DNA of 64,000 nt from the NCBI GenBank assembly GCA_002964805.2, contig PUDQ02000003.1:4617149-4681148 (forward strand), given 5' to 3'. Below the pieces are notes generated by a model. That model made no database searches. It had not been told where the DNA came from and worked only from the letters and a program-made list of their open reading frames with translations. The stretch is from Trametes villosa. Lineage: Eukaryota > Basidiomycota > Agaricomycetes > Polyporales > Polyporaceae. The position numbers were made by a program, and so were the translations under genes. This document shows, piece after piece, positions 11,046 to 21,951 of the stretch (position 1 is its first letter; each line of letters begins with the position of its first letter).

Positions 11046-12952
11046 TCATACAAAGTGCCGACCGCGAAACGATACTTCTTCGATACCATAGCCCGCAGCT
11101 GCCTCGCATACTCTTCGTCGACACTGTCCTCCACAACCTCGGCTCGGTGGCTTCACCTTGATCCGAGTGAGGGTCTCCAGGGACCGCACGCCGTGGTGGG
11201 CGCGTTCGCGCAGGCACCCCAGAACTCTATCCAAGGCCGTCCCGCCGCACCAGCTGAATCCTCCGATATGGAGCATACGGAGCAGCGGAAAGCGAATCCT
11301 ATCCCGGGCAGACGCGCGGTTGGCGAGATCTTCCGCGTCCACGGTGACTGCAGTGCAGGGGCTCGCGAGGGACTCCAGTATGCCCGCCGGTATCATATCG
11401 TCGTCCCTCCAGACCGAGGACACGAGGTGCAGGTCGCGCAAGCGGGGGAAAACGTCAAGGAATGCATCTAGGATGGTACGAGGCACGTCGTGGAGGCTGA
11501 TGCTGATTGCGAGGGTCAATCCCGGGCGCCATGTAGTGGGTTCCAGAGCGTCGGTCAGGCTCGCGAGGAGGTCGGCCGAGGTCATGTTCCTGCCCTCAGG
11601 CCAAATCAATCGTAGGCAGACGTCGCCCAAGCCCGCGGGATACCAGTTCAGGGAGCAGCCGGACGTGTCCTTACAGACATGCAATACGTGCGCGGTGTGT
11701 ACAAATGGCATGTCGCGAAGGCGGTGCGGCAGGAGCCGGTCCCAGGGGAGGAAAGGATCGCTTTGGACGTCGCCCATGCTCAGTTTCGCAGTGAGTTTGA
11801 CCGTGCCTTGATCGGGGAGCTGCACACATGTCGTCAGCTCTTTGACCCATTCCAGCGTGTTGATGACGTCCAAGGTGTCCAGGCGAGGGAGGGAAAATGA
11901 GTGTCTGGAGTGAGAGGGAAGACTTGAGCAGGCCGAACTCATGAAGCTCTCGAGAGTAAGCGTTTCGAGGCGTTGGCCGCACCGGAGGATATCTAGGAAC
12001 GCGTCTCCGGATAAGCGCGAAGGTCTGATGAAGCAGTCCTTGAGATGAAGGGCAGTGAGGTGGCGTATGAGAGAATCTGTCAACTGCACACGGGTATGAG
12101 ACAGTTCGAGGTGTGTCAACTGGGGAAAGTTTGCTGGTAGAATGACCGGCTGTTCTATGGACGCAATTCTCCAGGAAGAGCTTGTGGCTCGAATTTCGAG
12201 CTTGGTGAGAGATGGAAAAGCAGATCCGAGTAGGATGGAGATCAGCGGGAGTTTATCCTCTGGGACTGTCCCTATGACTAGAGACCGTATCCGGTAACAC
12301 AGAGGTACGAAATGCGGAAGGACGCGGGTGAGTGTCGGGAGGTTTCTGAACGTCAGGTCTAGTGGCGCCTGGCGAGAGCGAGATAGGGCCTGCCGCAGTC
12401 CCATCGTGCGCTTGCGCACGACTATGTAACTCCAGAAGCATGCGTGGTCAAGGATAACGGCGTGCCAGTGGCGACAAACCCGCATATAATGGATTGGATC
12501 GCGGTGGGCCACTTGCCGGGAGAATGGCCTCAAAGGGAGAAAGCGCAGGATCTCGACGAGGATCTCGACGGGGAGCTGGTTGATGAAAGCAAGAGTGTTC
12601 CGCATCGTTCCTAGAGTTCGAGGATCCACGAGCACGTCGCCCACAGGAGAAACCTCTCCTTGCTCCTCGACGATATTCTCGGTATTGAGAGATGCGTCCT
12701 CATGACTGGCCCCAGAAGTCTCGGACAGGGACTGTGATTGACCACGTTCTCTTTGTAGACGTTCGAGGTGATCCGTGCCAGTGCTCGCAGCCTCTCGTTG
12801 CTTGCGCGGAGGTCCCACGAAGGCGTCGGACTCATGCGCTCCGGGTCTGATTGGGGGGAGGGTTAGTGAGAAGTCTAGTATCCGTACGTGAATCGTTATT
12901 ACCGCGAAGTAGTACTCTTCTTGCGAACGCATCTCGCGACATTGTTGAACAT
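11046..12952 (-). CDS. F-box/LRR-like protein
   Basis: Probable substrate-recognition subunit of an SCF ubiquitin ligase. Two exons: 12952-12903 encodes MFNNVARCVRKK and the rest is 12846-11046, 616 residues in total. The first exon was chosen because its paralogue at 18167-20079 has the same basic mini-exon, the same phase and the same donor start (GTAAT). After a Ser/Glu-rich leader the F-box lies near residues 105-155: INQLPVEILVEILRFLP, then MRVCRHWHAVI and CFW. The rest is an irregular LRR-like solenoid (LTHLELSHTRVQL, LTALHLKDCFI, LETLTLESF). The substrate is unknown. This gene and its paralogue bracket the unrecognised tandem family lying on the opposite strand. Confidence 0.85.
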
Positions 12953-13267
12953 CGCCGGTCTTCTTGAGCGACGGTGGCAGGCTCCCTAGTGCACACCCTT
13001 GTGAGCTTCATGATCACGATAGACTCTACAAGCAGGGGGTTCCTCACACGAGTCGGTAGCACCTCGATAGTTCGATTGGTCTGCCAGGGGGATGGTGGAC
13101 GTTGACGGCAAGTAGAGCCCGCGGCTGGTGCTTTCGCTCGTTCGGGCGCTTTACGGGCGCTACATCAGCCGCGCGGACTCCGTCCGGACACCACCGTACT
13201 CACTCGAAAGCTGCCTTGTTCTTTGCCAGTACCGCTTGATCACTGGCATTCGAGGGCAATCGAGTAT

Positions 13268-13704
13268 CTAGGACCTATCACACTCTTGAGCTCAGGCTGG
13301 ACGAACAGCGGAAACTACTAGCGATCTACTCCTTCGGCTAGTCTATCACGCTCAAGTGGCTCCGGATGTTCCGGCATTGCACCGAGCCAATGGACCAATA
13401 CCTCCCTTCAATGCTCACCCACGGCTTCCAGGCGCTGATGCACTTGTCTGGCGACATGGAGTTGCAGTTGGCGCGGGTCGTGCACGCACATGCGCCCGTC
13501 TGGTCAGGTACGGAGGACCTGCCCAAGACCTCCTGGCTGGTCGGCGCCGTCTCAACACGCAAGATTGGCGGACGACATTTCTTCATCCAACGGTTCACGC
13601 AGGCGCAGTACGAGTGGCTGAACATGGTGCTCCCTGGGGAACCGGGTTGGTACAGGAGCACGATGTCATCGGAGGACTGGCTTGACCAGGATGCTGGGAT
13701 CTGA
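13268..13704 (+). pseudogene. Truncated copy 1 of the unrecognised tandem family
   Basis: The ORF from 13366 (112 codons) matches only the C-terminal part of the copy at 17053-17873: ARVVHAHAPVW, then QAQYEWLNMVLPGEPGW and YRS. Upstream, 13268-13288 matches 16990-17010, the stretch just before the start codon of that copy, at 19 of 21 positions. A little further on GCGATCT is shared, but the ATG has become GCTAG. Promoter-side sequence therefore runs almost directly into the last third of the coding region, which points to an internal deletion of exon 1 and much of exon 2. An internal ATG at 13366 could still give a short product. Confidence 0.6.
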
Positions 13705-13880
13705 CGGCAAACCGGTACCTTAGCAGGACCGTGCAACGGCTTCATGTAGATTCCTCGCCAACGAGATACAGTGAGCGTGAACGGACTCCCTTAGTGTACT
13801 AAGCCGAGTCAACCTCCTACCTAAGAGACCCGGCGTTGAGGCTCTAAGGGCTATTGTGCCTGGTGTTAGTACCACTGGGC

Positions 13881-14002
13881 CAGATAGCCGTGTATCGCGC
13901 CGAACGTCGCCCGCCTGAAGACGGAGAACACGCGATACGGTTAGTTGTAAAGGCTCGCAACCGGCGCGCACGCCGCAAGGTGATCTGCTGGCCCAAGACG
14001 AA
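13881..14002 (+). pseudogene. Ricin-B-like lectin remnant
   Basis: A short stretch reads YRAERRPPEDGEHAIR and then ICWPKTK. These match the RIERCPSEDGERAMR exon border and the FWPKTNLVIS exon of the lectin at 9520-10863. The rest of the gene is not recognisable. It lies between copies 1 and 2 of the unrecognised tandem family. Confidence 0.5.
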
Positions 14003-14189
14003 ACCTCCTCATCTATGCGTGGGAGCTACCGCCCACGGGTCTTGTTAATGCGTCATTCTAACGTAAAGTTTGGTCAGTCAAGTCATTTGTCGGCAACAGA
14101 CCACGCGCGCGAACTGAGAATACGCACCATCGCTATCGTCTGTCCCATCTCCCCCACCGCAGCCATCTTACAACGAAACTGCACTCACA

Positions 14190-14947
14190 ATGGCCAACGA
14201 CCCCTCCAGAGATTCTGCGCAGGAATATCCTTGGCGCGTCCCGATCACAGACCTTGCAGAGCCTGTCTCCCTCGCATCGCCCGAAGATGCGATTCTGAGC
14301 GCGCCGGTCAAGTACGTCGAAGAGCTCTCTAGGGAAGACGAGGAGAAACGGGTAAGTCGGCCTTGACATCTCAGTCACAGATAAGTAGACGACTTACCAC
14401 GTATCACCAGCTCACCGCAGTCCTGAAGCTCCCGTTTCCCAAGGACACTCGCCATGGGGGCAAAGGACGGCGCGCCACGCCCAAGGTCAAACTGCCTCCC
14501 GTACCCACACTGTTGCAGGATATCTCCAACCCGTACTTCTTTGGATGGGCGATTACCCACGAATGGCTCGGCCTCGTCTCCAAATGCGCCACCCCATACA
14601 TACGACCCAACAACCCTGGTGGCGACACGCTGGAGGCCACCTCGATCCTGAGGAACCTTTCCGGCGCAAGCAACCCGGGCGCCAGCGAGTTCACACTCGG
14701 AATGGAACTCGTTGTGCACCCGCGCGCACCGATCAAGCCGCCGGGTGACGAGGAAACTACGGGCGAGTTCTGGATGGTGAGCATCTGCAGCACGGCGTTC
14801 GAGTACGAGTATGTGTACATGCGGCCCACGGAGGAACAGTATAGGTGGCTGTCCGGGATCTTGCCCGGGGAGCCGCAATGGTTCCGGAGCGTGCACACGA
14901 TGGAGAGCTATGTCGAGATCCTCGCATGCCTTTTACCCAATCACTGA
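14190..14947 (+). CDS. Unrecognised tandem family, copy 2
   Basis: I do not recognise this family. Exon 14190-14351 encodes MANDPSRDSAQEYPWRVP and ends at a GTAAGT donor; exon 14411-14947 follows in phase after TATCACCAG, giving 232 residues. Shared with copy 4: WRVPxTD near residue 15, KVKLPPVP, YFFGWAITHEWLGL (YLYGWAVTNDWLNL in copy 4), VVHPRAP (AVHAHAP), a Cys-x-Thr/Ala-x-Phe-Glu core, and the end RPTEEQYRWL then LPGEPQWFRS. There is no signal peptide or TM segment, so it is probably a small cytosolic protein. The intact two-exon structure and conserved motifs suggest a functional gene. Three relatives lie beside it on the same strand. Confidence 0.75.
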
Positions 14948-15629
14948 ATGTCGACGTCGAGTATCTTTGTGGACATGTTACCTGCACTAAAACTAGTAAA
15001 TAGTGAGCTAGCATATACTGGCCTGATCTGTATGGTCACGTACTCTGGACTCGAGGGAAAAGCATGTGCGAACTAGTATGCTGCAAAATACGAGGGTCGG
15101 GGGTGCGCTCTCTTCGGAATCGGCAGACACCATGAAGAGCCTTACAGCGGGCGGAACTCGTACCTCGAGCACACGATTTCGAACAGCTTGAGAATGTTTG
15201 AGAGGCTATCAAATTCTTTGACTGCTTTTACGTTCAAGAACGAGGACTCCAGCCTACGACGAGGGACCTGAGGAGCCTATGGTGGTGGTCGGGCGGACGT
15301 CCAATATCGCCCGGCGTCTCCCAGCATGCCATGGGCGCTCACCGCTGCCACCGCACGCGTCTGAGTCGACCACCACATCCGAATCGCGTCTGCGCCAGTG
15401 GGCCGCCCCCAGTACTGGCAGCATCGTTCGAATAACCCTGCTAGCATATTTACTCGCACTGAGGAGTCTCCAAGTCTGAAGCCTCACGGATACTGTGCTT
15501 ATCTGACTTCGGTCGTCTGCCCGGAAAGTGACCGACGTTCCTGAGTGCTCCTCCAACCGGCCTACTGCGAACCTCACGCTTCAACGTTTGTCTTCTGGAT
15601 TACACCTGCATCATACCATCGCCTCTTTC
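14948..15629. other. Spacer between family copies 2 and 3
   Basis: No supported gene. ORFs on either strand up to 107 codons show no recognisable domain. The 3' part should hold the promoter of copy 3. Confidence 0.35.
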
Positions 15630-16728
15630 ATGTCACACTCCTCCGCTTCGGATGACATTGCATCACCAGCTGTTCATGGATCTGCGCCTCCTGGTCATGA
15701 AAGTCCCCAACCCGTTCCGGCCTCGGATTCCACGAACGATCCGAGGCCCAAGTGGCCGATGGATTTGAAGCGGCTAATCGAAGATTTTGCTAACGCAGAG
15801 GTATGCAGTTGTCGGGTTCGCCCCCTAAATCAGTACAGAGCTCATGCCACAGGGACTACTACCGCGTCTCCCAGTTATTGCCAGATGGCCTTCCCGAAGA
15901 GTCTGTTTGCGATGAACTCTGGGTTAGTACATCTGCCTGTTTTTATATTGTCAACAGACTGTAATATCTACTGCCATGATCAGAAGAAACATATCAAGTT
16001 GTGCGGCCTACCTGAGTCCACATCTATGAAGGAGCTATCCGATCTTGTGATCAAGTGGCGGGCAAGTCAGAGTGATTCTATGCTACGCTATAGCCTCTTA
16101 CTCTCCCTTTGCAGTATGAATATTTCTCCATGCCTCAAGACCCCGAAGAAGAGCTGAAAAGGGTGATAGCCTCATGCGATGTATTCGTCCATTTTACCTA
16201 TCTTACTGACGCCTTTTCCCGCAGCTCACGGACGTGCTCAGCACCTATCCATTCGCAGACGAAGACCCAAACCCACGCCCGGCTATCCTCCCGCCCCTCC
16301 CTCCTGAGGCTCAGAACGATCGCGCTCCGTTCCTGCTCGGATGGGCGCGCACGGCTAAATGGCACAAGACCTTCGTCCAAGCCTGTATCAACACCGAAGA
16401 CGAAGAGATCGTAGAGCTGCTCCGCCTGAGGTCCGAATCCGACGCTTTCAACTCGCTAACAAGCCGCAGTGGATTTCGGCGGTTTCAGACCTGCTGGGCC
16501 GTCCGCGCGGACACTCCGGTCTGGCCGGATGAGTTCTTTGGTACCTACATCGAACAACTTCCTTTTGCCAACATCATAATCCTGAGGACCTCGTATACCA
16601 TACTTGCGGGCCCGACGAGGGCATCGTACGAATGGCTGACGAAGGTGCTCGGAGAGCCCGCGTGGTTCCGCTATCCCAACTCGCTGGATGCATGCCTCGC
16701 TGCTAGATCTGTATTCCTATTCGAGTAG
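15630..16728 (+). CDS. Unrecognised tandem family, copy 3 (divergent, more introns)
   Basis: The last exon (16225-16728) clearly belongs to the family: LTDVLSTYPFADEDP, LPPLPPEAQ, FLLGWARTAKWHK, AVRADTPVW, SYEWLTKVLGEPAWFRY. Exon 16115-16162 (YEYFSMPQDPEEELKR) joins it in phase. Upstream exons are less certain. MSHSSASDDIASP starts at 15630 and ends at 15800. The next in-frame exon would need a 38-nt intron (15801-15838). A following exon with KELSDLVIKWR appears to end at a GC donor (GCAAGT). The N-terminal half differs from copies 2 and 4. Either the gene is intact with unusual introns or its 5' half is decaying. Confidence 0.6.
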
Positions 16729-17052
16729 ATGGTGCGAGTAACGTACGGTGTGCAATTAGTACGGTCTACCGATCAGCGTTTTTCACCGATCGAGCAAGCG
16801 TTCAAACTCCCACTTCAATCTATGTATGATCTACTAACCCGTGACACTTAGATGGTATTTACTCCGCCGACATGAGCCTCCGCAGCGGCGCGGCGCGTCC
16901 GATCCTCTACCTACTCCTCCCACCTTAGCCTCCAGCGGATCGGCAACCGCTGTCAGATCCGCAAAGCCTTGATGCGGATCAATACTGACCTAGGACCTAC
17001 CACGCTCTTGGGCCAGAAGAATAGTGAGATTTATTCGCGATCTCGTTCCCTC
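16729..17052. other. Spacer between family copies 3 and 4
   Basis: Contains the promoter side of copy 4. Positions 16990-17010 are repeated upstream of truncated copy 1 (13268-13288). No other feature was seen. Confidence 0.4.
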
Positions 17053-17873
17053 ATGAGAAACTCATCGTCCGCATCAGTGGATGCAGTTCGAGCCCAAGTC
17101 CACCCACCAGCATCTGGTGCTACGGCGGATACTCTTTGGCGCGTTCCAGAAACAGATATCGCCTCCGAGCGCGCTACCCTCGCATTCCCCGACGACGAAT
17201 CCCTCCTGGCTCCAATCAGACATCTCAAGGATCTCCTCGCAAGCACGCAACTCCAACACAAGGAGCTTCAGCGAGTGCGTTGCGGTCTCTGTTTACCGAG
17301 TCATACCGATACTCACACCTATTCACCGTGCAGATCAAGGACGTCTTGGAACGCTGCCCTCGCCCGAAGCGAGAAAAGGGAGCAACCAAAGTCAAGCTGC
17401 CTCCCGTACCCGCACTCGTATGCGACGTCCCGCAGCCGTACCTTTACGGCTGGGCGGTCACCAACGACTGGCTCAATCTCCTCGGGCAAGCCGGCACCCC
17501 CCACACTGGCATACCCATGCCCGCAGGTCAAATCTTGAGCGGCATGCCCGTGCTCAGGCTGCTCGCCGGCGCGGACGACTCCGGCGTGAACCTCGCGCTC
17601 CAGTACTGCCGCGCCGTGCACGCGCACGCACCGCTCTGGGACAGCCGCGGCGAGATGGGTTCGTGCCCCTGGGACGCGCTCACGTTCAGCGTCGTCGCGG
17701 CGTGCACGACCGTGTTCGAGTGCGACTATGCGGGCGCGCGGCCGACGGAGGCGCAGTATGTGTGGCTGAAGGCGGTCATGCCGGGCGAGCCGCAGTGGTT
17801 CCGGAGCGCGTATTCGCGCGATGGGTTCATCAGGATGATCATCATGACTGCTTCCAACAGCTGGCGTCCGTGA
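17053..17873 (+). CDS. Unrecognised tandem family, copy 4
   Basis: Exon 17053-17274 (starting MRNSSSASVDAVRAQ, with LWRVPETDIAS and an amphipathic HLKDLLASTQLQHKELQR end) joins exon 17334-17873 in phase, giving 253 residues. Conserved blocks are KVKLPPVPALV, YLYGWAVTNDWLNLLG, AVHAHAPLW, CTTVFECDY, RPTEAQYVWLKAVMPGEP and QWFRS. The GC content and codon use of exon 2 are those of ordinary genes in this window, which argues for selection. No catalytic motif, signal peptide or TM segment is visible. Function unknown. This is the best copy for building a family profile. Confidence 0.75.
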
Positions 17874-18166
17874 AGGACGGTCGCTGGGCTGGGAACCGAC
17901 GACGGAATGGGGCGCTAGTAAGCTTGTGCAGCATGATCGTACGTACCAGAGTAATGGAGCTACCACTCGGAGCACATACGCTAACTTCTGAGCCGGCCGA
18001 GCCCAAGCTAGATATTAGAACTAACAACCGTTGTTCACGATGAACTGGTACGCCCCCGCCCAGCTCGACGCGGGGCTCGCTAGCAGACGCCGCTCGGCCC
18101 TGTCCCGCCAACCGCTCGCGGGCGAGAGACTTCAGCAAGCACGGCGACAGTGCACACAGTCCCATT

Positions 18167-20079
18167 TCACATAAAAAGGTCACTATACGATCTGGCGACC
18201 GCGAAGCGGAACTCCTTCGATACCAAAACCCGGAACTGCCCTGCATACTTTTCGTCTGCTCCTTCCTCCACAACCTCGACCCGGGGTTTCACCTTGACCG
18301 TGAGGGTCTCCAAGGCCGGCGCACCGCGGCGGGCGCGCTCGCGCAGGCACTCCAAAACTCTGTCCATGATCGCTCCGTCGTACCAGGTGAATCCTCCGAT
18401 GTGGACCTTGCGGAGCTGCGGGGCGCGGACGCTATTCCGCTCAGAGGCCATGTCGGTATCGGTACCCGTTGCGACTACAGCGCGGGGATTTCCGAGGGAC
18501 TCCAGAATGCGCCTCGGGACTGCATCATCACCAGACGAGATCGCAGAAATGATGTCCAAAGAGTCCAAGCGGGGGAACGTGTCAAGGAACCGGTCTAGGA
18601 CGGTAGCTGGGACGCCATGAAGGCTGATGCCAACCACGAGTGATAGGTCCGGGTGCCCTACAAAGGGATGGAGAGCTTCGGTCAAGGTCGTAAGGAGAGC
18701 CGCTGAATCCATGCTCGACGTGCGGTCCGACCATTCCAAGCGTAGGATGACTTCTATCGAGCCTGCGCTATACCAGATGAGATGCCAATGACATACGCCG
18801 CCATAGATCGTGAGTCTGTGGGCTGTCTGCACGAATGGCATGTCGCGAAGTTGGTGCGGAAGTAGCCGATCCCAGGGGCGGAAGGGAGTGTGTTCGATGT
18901 CGCCGCTACTCATATTTGCATTGAGTTTGACCCGACCATCAGCGGGAAGCTGCACACAGGTCGTGAACCCATTGATCCATTCCACCGTGTCGGTGAGCTC
19001 CAGATAGCCTAAGCGAGGGAGCGGAAATGTTTGTCTGGAGCGGGAGGGAAGAGTTGAACAGGCCGAGCTCATGAAGTTCTTGAGAGTAAGTGACTGGAGG
19101 TGCTGGCCGCACTGGAGGATATCCAGGAAGGTGTCTCCGGACAAGCGTGACGGTTTGATTGAACAGTCGCTGAGGTCTAGGGTAGTCAGGTGGCGTAGGA
19201 GAGAGTGGGTCAACTGCACATGGACGTGAGATAGTTCCAGGAATGTTAACCGGGGGAAGTTTGTTGGCAGGATGACGGGCTGTTCTGCGGATGCATTTCT
19301 CAAGAACAAGAGGGAGAAAGCTTGGATTTTGAGCTTGGTCAGAAATGGAAAAGCGGACGCAAGTAGGGGGGAGATAAGTGGGAGTTCATGCTGCGAGGCC
19401 GTTCCCAGGACCAAAGACCGTACTCGGTAACTTTGCGGTACGACAGATGGAAGAACACGGGCAAGTGTCGGGAGGTCGTCGAATGTGAGGTCTAGTGGCG
19501 CCTGGTGAGAGCGAGGTAGAGCCTGCCGCAGCGCCGTCGCGCGCTTGCGCACGACTATAATGTTCCAGAAGCACGCGTGCTCGGTGATGGCAGTATACCA
19601 ATGTCGACAAACCCGCATATAATAAGTCGGATGGTGAGGTGCCGCTTCCCAGAAGTGAGTCTTTTCACGGACAATCAAGAGCAGGATCTTGACGAGCATC
19701 TCTACGGGGAGCTGGTTGATGGAGGCGAAGGTGTTCCACATCGTTCCAAGGGCACGGGGATCCACGATCGCGTCGCCGACCGGTGAGGCCTCTTCTTGGT
19801 CGCCAAGGATATCCTCGGAAGACGCGTCCGCACGGTCGGCCTCAGCAGAAGACTCGGCCAGAAGATCGGGGTTACCGCCTTTTGCTTCCAGACGTTTAGG
19901 GTGATCCGTGGCGGCGTCTACAGAGTCTTGTTGCTCAGGTGTAGGGGCCGCGGGTTCGTCAGACTCCTCGTGCGCTCCAATCCTGCTCGAGACGGATGTT
20001 AGCGGGCGGTCTCACTGTGTAAGAATCGTGATTACCGCGACCGCTTCTTGCGAACATACTTCGCGATTTTGTTGAACAT
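18167..20079 (-). CDS. F-box/LRR-like protein, paralogue of 11046-12952
   Basis: Two exons: 20079-20036 (MFNKIAKYVRKKRS) and 19982-18167, 619 residues. The acidic leader (GAHEESDEP, SPVGDAIVDPRALGTMWN) aligns well with the paralogue's. The F-box begins INQLPVEMLVKIL near residue 105, followed by MRVCRHWYTAI and ACFWNIIVVRKRA. LRR-like segments run to the C-terminus (LTFLELSHVHVQL, LTTLDLSDCSI, LRKVHIGGFTWYDGA). Expected role is target selection for an SCF ubiquitin ligase. It flanks the unrecognised tandem family on the opposite side from its paralogue, so the block could descend from duplications of a mixed unit. Confidence 0.85.
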
Positions 20080-20958
20080 CGCCGGCGCTCCGAGTGACGC
20101 CCCGCAGTGAGCTCCCTATCGAACACCTTCGTCAGTGTCGTGATCCCAGAAAGCCATGGCCACAACGGCCCTGCACGTACTGAAGGTCCCTTGGGAGACG
20201 GTTGGTTTTGCCAGCGAGACGGTGAACGTCGGCGGCAAGTGCGAATTCGACTCCGCCACAGCTACCGAAGCGAGGGCGTCTAACCGTACAACTCAGCTGC
20301 GGCCGGATTGGGCGAGTCGTTTGTCGTCTCCTTTGTGGCAACATGTGAGCTCAGCCTCGAAGGGAGGTGCGCGATGCATGCTGGTAAGTGGATCGAGCAC
20401 GCCCACCCATGCTGCTCATCGCGCTTTTCCTTCGCGTAATCGCGGCGGGCGGGAGGGGCGGGAGCCCTGTGAACGCTGCATCAGCCCGGTGTATGTCCGA
20501 GGAAGGCGGAGCGGTGTGCGTTTCGTAAAGCATCGACCTAAGTTCTCCAGTAGAAGGCTCAGGCACCAGCGAGGACCGTCCGGGTGGGCGATGCGGCGGT
20601 GCGCGAGGAAGCCCATCGCGCCAGGCAGGACAGGCGCGCTGGCCAAGGTGACCCTGGGCCGATCTCGTCGTAGTTCTCTCGGATGATATAGCGGAGCTCA
20701 GGTTGAATGAGGGGGCAGAGAGACACGCGGGTACCGGCATTGTAGATGGGTTTATTGAGGTTGGTTGGACGCGCTTGATGAACTGAGCGTGGAATGCGAT
20801 CACAGTCTCCCGCGGTCGTGGCTGACGGTGGCCGCGAACGTCTGACAGGCAAGATTATATCAGAGCGAAAGTATGATCGTACTGTACAAAACGAGCTTCT
20901 GAGGAGAGACACATCAGCAGAGCAATACAGAAAGCGCGTGAGCACACCGCGTCCGCAG
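20080..20958. other. Intergenic, no gene supported
   Basis: Overlapping ORFs on both strands (up to 176 codons) are Arg/Ser/Pro-rich and show no domain or consistent splicing. This stretch should hold the 5' region of the F-box gene and the 3' UTR of the DPB4-like gene. Confidence 0.4.
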
Positions 20959-21951
20959 CTAGCTCTCGTCCACATCCACATCGGCCGCGTCCAGAGCCCT
21001 GCCGTCCCTCCGCAGCTCCTCCTCGTCCAGCGCCATAGAATCTTCTGGGTCGCCGTCTTCCTCTTTCATGTCGTCCTCGATGTCCTCGTCTCCGTCGTCC
21101 ACGGGCTCCTCGTCTTGGTCCATCATCTCCTGGTCCTCGTCGATTTCTTCCGACTGCCCATGTTCGCCGGGCTCGGCCTCCGCTGATGGCCCTGCCGCTG
21201 AGATGCCGGACGGTCTAGGAATATGGATGGTCGGAGTGGCTTGTTGCGGGGTAGCATCTCCGCTAGCAGCAGCTTTCGCCTTGGGTTTTGGCTTGGACGC
21301 GGCGGAGGCAGAGTCGGACGCGTCGCGCGCCTTGCCTTTCCCGGAGCCTTTCTTCTTGTCCGCCTTCTGCAGGTCGCGATATACTGCGGGCGCGTTCAGG
21401 TAGAGCTGACAATATGGGTGTTCGAGGACGTACCCTGCAACTCCCCCTGTATGTTCTTGGCAATGTCGCCGAATTCTATCAGCTCGAGCGCCTTGAGGAC
21501 GTCGGTGGCAGAGATGCTCTTGTGCTGCTTCGAGGCCGCGACTTCGTGTGCGCTATTCTGGCATGAGTACACACACATAGAAATCCGTGCAGATAGGGTG
21601 CTCACGTCGCAGCTATAAAGGGCATAATCAGCACCTCCAACGCGTGAGCCAACTACGCAACCTACCAAGATAGTTTATAAAGACGGTGGACGCCTTCGTC
21701 GTCGCGAGGATCACGTCCTTTGAGAACTTCGTGTTCTCGGGCACCTGTACTGGGATCAACACTCCCATAGAAGACTCGTGCTCTGTTGAGCGCGACGAAC
21801 GCGTCGGTCGCGGACATACCTGGGATGCGCGCGCGAGCTTCATGACCACACTCCTGGGCAGCTCGTATGCCTCTATCCCGTCCGCGGAAGCATCTTGTTG
21901 CTGTTGTGCTTGCACCGCTGCACCCGCTGTAGATTCTTTGGCTCGCGGCAT
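20959..21951 (-). CDS. DPB4: DNA polymerase epsilon / CHRAC-type histone-fold subunit (Dpb4/POLE3)
   Basis: Small histone-fold protein that pairs with a Dpb3/POLE4-like partner in DNA polymerase epsilon and in CHRAC/ISW2-type remodellers. Five exons: 21951-21820, 21744-21666, 21612-21606, 21552-21434 and 21383-20959, giving 253 residues. The third exon is only 7 nt. It supplies the bases that restore the frame and the expected YLAATAHEVA helix; skipping it gives a frameshift. The histone fold (about residues 28-122) runs YELPRSVVMKLARAS, FSKDVILATTKASTVF, HKSISATDVLKALEL, IEFGDIAKNI. Lys-rich and long acidic tails follow (MMDQDEEPVDDGDEDIEDDM), as in Dpb4 relatives. It is divergent from the GPI13 gene, with 395 bp between start codons. 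Confidence 0.9.

Noticed and set aside
20156..20803. Opposed ORFs of 176 and 150 codons between the F-box and DPB4 genes
   Set aside because: They overlap antisense to each other, are Arg/Ser/Pro-rich and match nothing recognisable.
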